From assembly GCA_018396615.1 (NCBI GenBank), contig JAGTQT010000005.1:1-53900 (forward strand): a DNA stretch of 53,900 nucleotides, written 5' to 3'. The translations under genes were made by a program, and so were the position numbers. Each line of letters starts with the position of its first letter. Positions within the stretch are counted from its first letter, which is position 1. This DNA is from Candidatus Bathyarchaeota archaeon (GTDB lineage Archaea; Thermoproteota; Bathyarchaeia; Bathyarchaeales; Bathycorpusculaceae). The notes under the pieces are model-generated. The model made no database searches. It saw only the letters and a program-made list of their open reading frames with translations, and had not been told where the DNA came from. Below, one piece after another: positions 48,663 to 53,900 of the stretch.

Positions 48663-49115
48663 TTATCCTTCTACCTCTTCAACCATTAAGCTAACTCCTT
48701 CTATCCCCACGACTTTTACCTTGGTTCCTTCTTTTATAACTTTCTCAGATGTTGGATGCGCCGACCAGAGTTCTCCCCCTATCTGAATTATTCCGCCGTC
48801 TAGTGGATTTATGTTCGTCTTTGCCACCGTGATTTTGCCTATCAAAGCTTCAACATTAGTTCTTGTCGGCCGCACATTCAGCCTATCCAGCAGCCCGCCT
48901 CCATGGATCTCTTTGATTTGAAATGTGCAGTCTTTGATGTGGTTTAGGCGTCTTACGAGTTCGCCGAAATCGTCTGCGCCGATGTCTAGTTGAGTGTAGA
49001 ATTCTCCATTTTGCCTAGTCAGCGAGTAGGTTATCTTGTAGGTTTCTGAGAATTTGGCAAGTAGCTGCGCTAGTTTAAGCTCATCCGCCTTTATCGTGAG
49101 GGTAACTCTCATCAT
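48663..49115 (-). CDS. Soluble NfeD-like protein with extra N-terminal domain
   Basis: A 150-residue protein. The last 70 residues (GKITVAKTNINPLDGGIIQI through VKVVGIEGVSLMVEEVEG) are an NfeD C-terminal OB fold. Residues 1-80 (RVTLTIKADELKLAQLLAKF, then a strand-helix-strand pattern) are not the usual protease or membrane part; the texture recalls a small ACT- or ferredoxin-like alpha/beta fold. It is followed at once by the stomatin gene. A TATA box about 30 bases upstream of the ATG indicates a leaderless start. Confidence 0.75.
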   Translation of the reverse strand: MMRVTLTIKADELKLAQLLAKFSETYKITYSLTRQNGEFYTQLDIGADDFGELVRRLNHIKDCTFQIKEIHGGGLLDRLNVRPTRTNVEALIGKITVAKTNINPLDGGIIQIGGELWSAHPTSEKVIKEGTKVKVVGIEGVSLMVEEVEG

Positions 49116-49140
49116 TACCGATAATAGGCTAGTAATAACG

Positions 49141-49150
49141 TGTATTTATG
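49141..49150 (-). promoter_or_regulatory. TATA box of the NfeD-stomatin operon
   Basis: CATAAATACA on the minus strand, centred about 30 bases before the ATG at 49115, so the mRNA is probably leaderless. Confidence 0.5.
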
Positions 49151-49282
49151 CTTATTGCCACTTATCGAAGCTCATTGATACACGCGCACCATATGCAACC
49201 GATTTTCTTCTCGACATATTACACGCTCGGAACACGCCTTTTTATCTATGCTTCGCAGTGAAACATTAAGCAGGCGCGTACA

Positions 49283-49441
49283 ATGGGCTTGTTCAGAAGG
49301 AGAAGGAACGCAGTAAGCAGGTGGCGCTTAAAAGCAATGCTCATAGATCCCCGCAGAACAAAGGTAACCCTCAACATCTCAAACAAGCCTCGACATGTGC
49401 CGCCATGGGTTTTCAAACAGCTCAGCCACGTCGAGAATTAA
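49283..49441 (+). CDS. Possible 52-residue basic protein
   Basis: ATG-started frame: MGLFRRRRNAVSRWRLKAML followed by a short hydrophilic stretch and VPPWVFKQLSHVEN. It is strongly basic at the N-terminus, like a nucleic acid-binding or membrane-associated small protein. A TATA-like CTTTTTATCTA lies at 49238-49248. There is no good ribosome site. Tentative. Confidence 0.35.
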   Translation: MGLFRRRRNAVSRWRLKAMLIDPRRTKVTLNISNKPRHVPPWVFKQLSHVEN

Positions 49442-49972
49442 AAGCAGTTTATCATCGTTGCCGTCCGAGTAACTCTGAGATTTCATCCGATTTGTCAACC
49501 TAATGCCTTCTCATCATCCGGCAAAAGAAATCTAGCTTCATCGCGCAATAAAAACATTAACAAGCCCTTCAGTATTTTAGGCGTCTCAAAAAAAGAAGCC
49601 GAAGGGGCAAGCCTCATATTGCCTCCGAAGGAGAAGGGAGAACGGGTGAACGAGACTTTATTCGACCTGCCCCAAATTAGTTATTCGAAGATACCGGTAA
49701 AAAAAGGTTATAGAAACATTGTTTCAGTCCAACGATGCCAACCCTTACCGTATTTCAATGCCATTTTCCACTTGCAAAAGCGGCAAAACATATTTACATA
49801 AAACTAATTTACCCAAGCCGCCCAAAACAGCAACAAAACCCTATATATAGGGGGGTAATTTTTCCACGAGCTTTAAAGCTTAAAACATGAATCCAGAATC
49901 CACATTTCCAATTCATAAGACAGTTATATACTCTTAACCTATTTCTCCGAACATGAAGCTGGAGGATAACCG
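49442..49972. other. 531-base region without a clear gene
   Basis: I see no convincing protein gene here. A frame from GTG 49646 to 49801 (51 residues) has GGGAG nearby but an unremarkable sequence. A perfect 14-base palindrome, CCCTATATATAGGG, lies at 49839-49852 and could act as a symmetric TATA promoter. TTATATACTC near 49923-49932 is the likely TATA of the gene at 49973. Confidence 0.4.
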
Positions 49973-50155
49973 TTGAAACATAAACTAACAATCAAGGAAA
50001 GAAAAGAGCTGGAAGCCAAAATCGGCAAAGCCCTCAAGCCAAACATCAAGCAGCTCTCAACCGAATTACAAAAAATATTGCTAGACGACCTTGTCACCGC
50101 CTTCCAAAATAGAATAAACGTGTTAACAAGAGCACAGCAAAAAAGAAGCTACTAA
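49973..50155 (+). CDS. 60-residue helical protein
   Basis: A small Lys-, Leu- and Gln-rich protein (KHKLTIKERKELEAKIGKAL and onwards), probably two helices, soluble and basic. The TTG start follows GGAGGATAACCG with a TATA box about 45 bases upstream, so expression is plausible. No family is recognised. Confidence 0.55.
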   Translation: MKHKLTIKERKELEAKIGKALKPNIKQLSTELQKILLDDLVTAFQNRINVLTRAQQKRSY

Positions 50156-50199
50156 TGCAGACTATTTAGAAAAAAGCCATAGCTTGAATCCATAAAAGC

Positions 50200-50210
50200 T
50201 TTATATAAAA
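50200..50210 (+). promoter_or_regulatory. TATA box of winged-helix gene
   Basis: GCTTTATATAAAA is a strong TATA box about 35 bases before the ATG at 50240; a short leader carries GAGGT. Confidence 0.55.
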
Positions 50211-50239
50211 AACATGGTATTAACCGCAAAGAGGTTTGG

Positions 50240-50536
50240 ATGATGAGACGTTCCAAACTAGAAATGTATATCGACATACTCAAAGTCCTAGCCCATCGAG
50301 GGCCACTAAAGCTAACTCACATCATGAACAAGGCTAACGTAAACTGCAGCGTGCTAAAGGAGTATCTTGACTTCCTCATCAAGCAGAATCTTGTCGAAGA
50401 ACGCACAGTAGGCAAAACCAGAGTCGTCTACGCCGTCACCCAAAGAGGAATCATGGTGCTCAAGTACTTCAGAGAACTCAAACAGGTCCTTCCAATCGTG
50501 GAGGAACTACGCAACAAAGCCCCTGTCCCATACTAG
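50240..50536 (+). CDS. Winged-helix DNA-binding protein
   Basis: A 98-residue archaeal winged helix of the HTH_45 kind: MYIDILKVLAHRGPLKLTHI, recognition helix NVNCSVLKEYLDFLIKQNLV, and wing VGKTRVVYAVTQRGIMVLKY. A single-domain transcription factor. No adjacent target is obvious. Confidence 0.8.
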   Translation: MMRRSKLEMYIDILKVLAHRGPLKLTHIMNKANVNCSVLKEYLDFLIKQNLVEERTVGKTRVVYAVTQRGIMVLKYFRELKQVLPIVEELRNKAPVPY

Positions 50537-50641
50537 ACAAGCCATCTCCCCACATCATTTTGCTTCCTGACTATTCCGCCTTTTGACATATTTACGCCGG
50601 TGAAACACGTCTTTTATTCATAGCCTCCTATCTTTCTATTG

Positions 50642-50767
50642 ATGGCTATGTTTGAGCAAATGGCAGTCATAGCAGCAAACTCAGTTAGCCTAATCTTCAT
50701 GATTGCACTTGTGACCATAGGGCTTGCCGGATTCTACTACGCAAAGCTGTTTCAGCAGCGTCAATAA
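50642..50767 (+). CDS. 41-residue single-helix membrane protein
   Basis: A short frame: MAMFEQMAVIAANSVSLIFM and onward to FQQRQ, with one helix from about 8 to 33 and a basic end. CTTTTATT at 50611-50618 is a TATA box about 27 bases upstream of the ATG, a leaderless layout, which supports it as real. Function unknown. Confidence 0.5.
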   Translation: MAMFEQMAVIAANSVSLIFMIALVTIGLAGFYYAKLFQQRQ

Positions 50768-50897
50768 GCAAGCGTAGTAATTCTCGGTTTGTTTTCACCA
50801 TTTGTTTTATCAATCATTAGAGGAGTTTCGTAAGACTTAATAAACTCGGTTCTCCATACCCTACTGTACAAGCGTAAAACACCAAGGAGACAAACCA

Positions 50898-51275
50898 GTG
50901 GCAAGCCAAGAAATCCTAAGCAAAAAACCCCTTCACGTCCTAGAGAAAATCAAAGAAAACCTAGAAAAACTAAACGAAAAAATGGAAGTAATGATCGAAC
51001 TCCAAAAACACGGAAAAAAAGACATAACCCCACCACTAACAGACACACCACTCGACGTAATGACCTTACTTTCCATGCCAGATCACCTAAGAAAAACAGC
51101 CATGACAGTTTGTAGACTTGGTCGTGCTACAGCAGACGAAATCGCTCAGCAAACCCACCGAGCTAGAGCCGTTGAAAGCGCCTACCTCAACCAGCTTGTG
51201 ATAATGGGATACCTAAAAAAGGAAAGAAAGGGAAGAAAAGCATACTTCTACGTAGAAAGAGAGAGCCAAGGGTGA
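50898..51275 (+). CDS. Winged-helix protein with N-terminal coiled coil, upstream of ParA-like ATPase
   Basis: A 125-residue protein. Residues 10-40 (LHVLEKIKENLEKLNEKMEV) form a coiled coil, and 50-118 a winged helix (TAMTVCRLGRATADEIAQQT, then AYLNQLVIMGYLKKERKGRK). It resembles the protein at 14352-14825. The GTG follows AAGGAG. It is separated from the ParA-like gene by six bases, so the two probably act together. Confidence 0.75.
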   Translation: MASQEILSKKPLHVLEKIKENLEKLNEKMEVMIELQKHGKKDITPPLTDTPLDVMTLLSMPDHLRKTAMTVCRLGRATADEIAQQTHRARAVESAYLNQLVIMGYLKKERKGRKAYFYVERESQG

Positions 51276-51281
51276 CAAAAA

Positions 51282-52055
51282 ATGGGCAAAATAATGGCAG
51301 TTCACTCATACAAAGGCGGAACAGGTAAAACCCTTCTCTCCATAAACCTCGCCGCTGCACTAGCTAAAACAGGCAAAAAAGTCTGCCTATTTGACCTTGA
51401 CTTCAGAGCCCCAAGCCTCGCAACCCTGCTAAAAGTCAAAAATCCAAACTGCTGGCTAAACGATTACCTAAACGGATCATGCGAAATCGAAAAGGCTCTC
51501 GTAGATATAAGCGAAAGAATAGGCAACTCAGGAAAACTATGCGTCGCACTTGCCAACCCCAACACGGAAGCAATAAGAGAAATGTCTTCTAAGGATAGAA
51601 AATGGGAAATGCGCGCGTTGGGAAGACTCTTAGCACTCAGAAACCTAATATCAAACACAGGAAACTTCGACTATCTGGTTTTCGACACAAGCCCTGGGCT
51701 ACAGTACTCCTCAATAAACGCCATTGTTGCAGCCGACCTTGTGGTTGTAGCGACAACCTTTGACAGATCAGACATGGAGGGAACACAGCGGATGCTACGC
51801 GAACTCTACGACTTGTTCGAAAAAAAGACTTATCTAGTCCTAAACAAGGTCTTAGAGAACCCTACAAGGCATAAAAGTGATCTGCAAGCCACGGTTAAAG
51901 ATTTCTATCAAGTTCCCCTTCTCGGCGTTGTGCCATGCTACTGTGATATTTTGAAAGCCGAGGGAAGCACAATATTCGCTCAGGACAAGCCTGATCATCC
52001 ATTCACCAGAATGCTTAATGCGCTGGCAGCCGAGATAGAGAAGAACATAGCATAG
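51282..52055 (+). CDS. ParA/MinD-like ATPase
   Basis: A 257-residue deviant Walker ATPase. YKGGTGKTLLSINLAAALA carries the Walker A with signature Lys, FDLDFRAPS the A' region, and YLVFDTSPGL the Walker B-like strand. LVVVATTFDRSDMEGT and LVLNKV follow the family. Such proteins position plasmids, nucleoids or cell-envelope machines by ATP-dependent dimerisation. Its partner here is a winged-helix protein, not a standard ParB. The ATG has AGGGTGAC upstream. Confidence 0.88.
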   Translation: MGKIMAVHSYKGGTGKTLLSINLAAALAKTGKKVCLFDLDFRAPSLATLLKVKNPNCWLNDYLNGSCEIEKALVDISERIGNSGKLCVALANPNTEAIREMSSKDRKWEMRALGRLLALRNLISNTGNFDYLVFDTSPGLQYSSINAIVAADLVVVATTFDRSDMEGTQRMLRELYDLFEKKTYLVLNKVLENPTRHKSDLQATVKDFYQVPLLGVVPCYCDILKAEGSTIFAQDKPDHPFTRMLNALAAEIEKNIA

Positions 52056-52058
52056 CGA

Positions 52059-52178
52059 CTATTTCTCAGCAATTATGTTTACCAGCTGATGAAATCTACA
52101 TGTCTTGCACTTTTCATACTCTTTTTGATCGCAGCGATTACATATCATGCGGCTTAACTCTCTAATTTCAGCGTTCAT
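52059..52178 (-). CDS. 39-residue zinc-finger protein
   Basis: A short frame on the minus strand: MNAEIRELSRMICNRCDQKE, then YEKCKTCRFHQLVNIIAEK. Two CxxC pairs could bind zinc. AAGG lies just before the ATG. It converges with the ParA-like gene. The Cys pattern is the main support. Confidence 0.55.
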   Translation of the reverse strand: MNAEIRELSRMICNRCDQKEYEKCKTCRFHQLVNIIAEK

Positions 52179-52325
52179 GAGCCTTCAACCTTCCACATGA
52201 GAGAAAAAAAGGCTCTCTTGCATAATATACCGTATTCCGAAGCCGTAATATTTCACACAAAAAGCTTATACATCCGCATCCTCCTCTGAGAACAACATAA
52301 CCCAATCTAAAGAGACATAACATCC

Positions 52326-52964
52326 TTGAAGAAAACAGCAATAATTTTAGCAGGAGGAACTTCCCACAGGCTTGGACAAGACAAAGGACTCATGCCTCTT
52401 GGAAGCAAGCCCTTGATAATGCACATTCTAGATAGAGTTTGCCCTTCTGTTGATGAGAGAATAGTAGTGATAAACTCTGCGGCACAAATGGAAAGCTATA
52501 CAAAAATCCTTGGCTCTGACGTTCAGCTTGTTGTTCTCAGAAATCGCGTACAAATGCCTTTGGCAGGTGCCCTAGCAGGCTTCGAAAAGTCAACAGGAGA
52601 ATATTCACTCCTACTTCCTTGCGACGCACCATTCATCTCAGAAGAGGTTATCAAAATCCTTTTTGAGCTATGCGTTGGAAAAAGCGCGGCTATCCCAAGA
52701 TGGCCAAACGGTAACCTAGAGCCACTGCAAGCAGTTTACCGAACAAGCAACGCCTGCGTCGCCGCAAAAGAAGCTCTGCTATCAGGTCACACTGACGTTA
52801 GATCCATGATAAGCAACCTTAAAGGAGTGCGTTACATTTCTACACTGGTCATCCAGCAGCTGGATCCGCCGCTTTACACATTTCTCAATGTTAATACGCC
52901 TCAAGACTTTAAAAAAGCAGAGTCTTTGCTTAAGCGTCTAGTAAGCAGTCAGCCTCTGAACTAG
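52326..52964 (+). CDS. mobA: Molybdenum cofactor guanylyltransferase-like (MobA) protein
   Basis: A 212-residue nucleotidyltransferase that links GMP to molybdopterin. The GTP-binding N-terminus is IILAGGTSHRLGQDKGLMPL, and LLLPCDAPFISEEVI holds the metal-binding Asp. LEPLQAVYR and the C-terminal FLNVNTPQDF fit MobA. The TTG start follows a TATA box at about 52264-52272. It implies molybdo- or tungsto-enzymes in the cell. Other NTP-transferases of the family are possible. Confidence 0.85.
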   Translation: MKKTAIILAGGTSHRLGQDKGLMPLGSKPLIMHILDRVCPSVDERIVVINSAAQMESYTKILGSDVQLVVLRNRVQMPLAGALAGFEKSTGEYSLLLPCDAPFISEEVIKILFELCVGKSAAIPRWPNGNLEPLQAVYRTSNACVAAKEALLSGHTDVRSMISNLKGVRYISTLVIQQLDPPLYTFLNVNTPQDFKKAESLLKRLVSSQPLN

Positions 52965-52970
52965 GCTTTA

Positions 52971-53900
52971 CTATCCCTCTTTTAAACGCGTCACATAGGC
53001 TTCTGTCTCATGGTAAAGTTTTTCCATATCCTCCTTAGAGTGAGCAGTGCTTAGTGCGCCGTTGTGTCCTGGCAAAAAGAAAACTCCATTGACAATCAAG
53101 TTGAGATTGTAGTCAAAAAGCATGTTCTTATCAGTCTTGACAGAATCATTTGCGTTTCTTATTTTTCTACGTGTAAAGTGTATGTTGAAAAGTGAGCTGT
53201 CACCGGTGACTTGCACGTCAATTTTGCCGTCCTCAAAGCATTCTTTTAGTTTTTTTCTAGCAACTTCGCCCTGCTTGTTTAGTTCTGATAAAAGTCTGCC
53301 ATCCTCTAGCTGCTTAAGGGTTGCCAAACCTGCAGTCATCGATATAGGGTTCGCAGCAAAGGTTCCTCCGTGAAAAGAGTGCTCTGGTCTCTCGTAAAGG
53401 CGAGTGTTTATTCTTGCCATGACTTCTCTGCTTCCGCAAAAAGCGCCTATAGGAAAGCCTCCGCCTAGGATTTTGCCGAACACCGCAAGGTCTGGAAGCA
53501 CTCCATAGTATTCTTGTGCCCCTCCAGGAGCCATTCTAAAACCTGTTATCACTTCATCGAAAATTAGCAGAATATCCCTTTTATTGCAAAGCTCCCGAAG
53601 TCCTTTCAAAAACTCCTTTTCCGCTGGAATACAGCCTCCAGCTCCAAGTACGGGCTCTACAGTTATTGACGCTACGTCTTCTCCTGCAAGCTTCTTTTTC
53701 ACGCCTTCTAAATCATTGAATGGTAAAACAATCGTGTCTTGAAGCGCGCCTGCGGTCAATCCTGCTGATTCAGGCACGTCAAAAGGAGGTTTAACGCCTA
53801 TATGCAAGGCGTCATAGCCACCGTGCCAGCCGCCTTCGAATTTCGCTATTTTGTTTCTTCTTGTGTAGGAGCGTGCTAACCGTACTTGGAGCTGGAGGCT
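52971..53900 (-). CDS. hemL: Glutamate-1-semialdehyde 2,1-aminomutase-like protein (5' part outside window)
   Basis: At least 309 C-terminal residues of a class III PLP aminotransferase, open to the window edge. IAKFEGGWHGGYD, SITVEPVLGAGGCIP, LLIFDEVITGFR and the PLP Lys in DLAVFGKILGGGFPIGAFCG match glutamate-1-semialdehyde aminomutase, which makes 5-aminolevulinate for haem or corrinoids. Residues upstream (VRLARSYTRRNK) continue the family. A related aminotransferase of other specificity cannot be excluded. Confidence 0.85.
   Translation of the reverse strand, partial: SLQLQVRLARSYTRRNKIAKFEGGWHGGYDALHIGVKPPFDVPESAGLTAGALQDTIVLPFNDLEGVKKKLAGEDVASITVEPVLGAGGCIPAEKEFLKGLRELCNKRDILLIFDEVITGFRMAPGGAQEYYGVLPDLAVFGKILGGGFPIGAFCGSREVMARINTRLYERPEHSFHGGTFAANPISMTAGLATLKQLEDGRLLSELNKQGEVARKKLKECFEDGKIDVQVTGDSSLFNIHFTRRKIRNANDSVKTDKNMLFDYNLNLIVNGVFFLPGHNGALSTAHSKEDMEKLYHETEAYVTRLKEG

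Noticed and set aside
49646..49801. 51-residue frame with GTG start in the gene-free region
   Set aside because: A ribosome site of moderate quality is present, but the sequence has no recognisable feature and no clear promoter; noted only in the region description.
1..53900. CRISPR arrays, insertion sequences, long direct repeats and rRNA genes
   Set aside because: I looked for regularly spaced repeats, transposase-like proteins with terminal repeats and rRNA stretches and found none.

Overview
The window is a gene-dense stretch of an archaeal chromosome. Archaeal markers include tRNA-Lys(CTT), a family B DNA polymerase, archaeal-type CoaD and pantoate kinase, CTP-dependent riboflavin kinase, RibL FAD synthase, diphthine synthase, an archaeal RNase J, an ADP-forming acyl-CoA synthetase subunit, TrmI and an archaeal type IV pilus operon. 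Promoters are TATA boxes about 25 bases before the start of transcription, and several genes look leaderless. The gene mix (IorA, acyl-CoA oxidation, CoA transferase, ADP-forming synthetase, an H4MPT-linked Fae domain) suggests an anaerobic, peptide- or acid-fermenting member of the TACK group. A Bathyarchaeia-like lineage is my best guess, by inference only. There is no rRNA, CRISPR array, insertion sequence or phage module.

Layout. 1-7.7 kb: acyl-CoA metabolism (partial iorA, crotonase, 3-hydroxyacyl-CoA dehydrogenase, an isovaleryl-type acyl-CoA dehydrogenase, an HMG-CoA-lyase-like enzyme with altered catalytic residues, and a two-subunit CoA transferase). 7.9-16.3 kb: a thioredoxin-like protein, an exonuclease-less PolB, two radical SAM enzymes around a flavin split-barrel protein, small helical proteins, a 7Fe-type ferredoxin, and a DUF763 gene broken by an in-frame TAA. 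16.4-18.6 kb: a CoA operon (ECF-type S component, pantoate kinase, CoaD). 18.7-26.3 kb: type IV pilus genes, with a pilin and the secretion operon sharing the same operator-like element. 26.4-29.7 kb: flavin cofactor genes, diphthine synthase, a possible structured RNA and tRNA-Lys. 29.7-38.3 kb: surface proteins, RNase J, a kinase fusion, an ADP-forming synthetase alpha subunit and an ABC-2 exporter. 38.4-41 kb: an MFS transporter and a NosD-type surface protein broken by TGA. 41-46 kb: an unrecognised enzyme divergent from a DapA-family aldolase fused to a formaldehyde-activating enzyme, then TrmI and an M24 hydrolase. 46-52 kb: small membrane and zinc proteins, winged-helix regulators, NfeD/stomatin and a ParA-like ATPase. 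52.3 kb to the end: MobA and a partial glutamate-1-semialdehyde aminomutase.

The most interesting item is the aldolase-Fae fusion (42491-43969). One chain appears to join an aldolase that lacks the carboxylate-binding Arg of dihydrodipicolinate synthase to the enzyme that captures formaldehyde on tetrahydromethanopterin. This suggests a route moving formaldehyde between pyruvate-derived C4 compounds and the C1 pool. Other leads are the paired pilus operators, a second repeated promoter element at 46.5 and 46.9 kb, the lyase with a KE in place of RD, two genes broken by single stop codons, and a candidate structured RNA at 29.3-29.5 kb.
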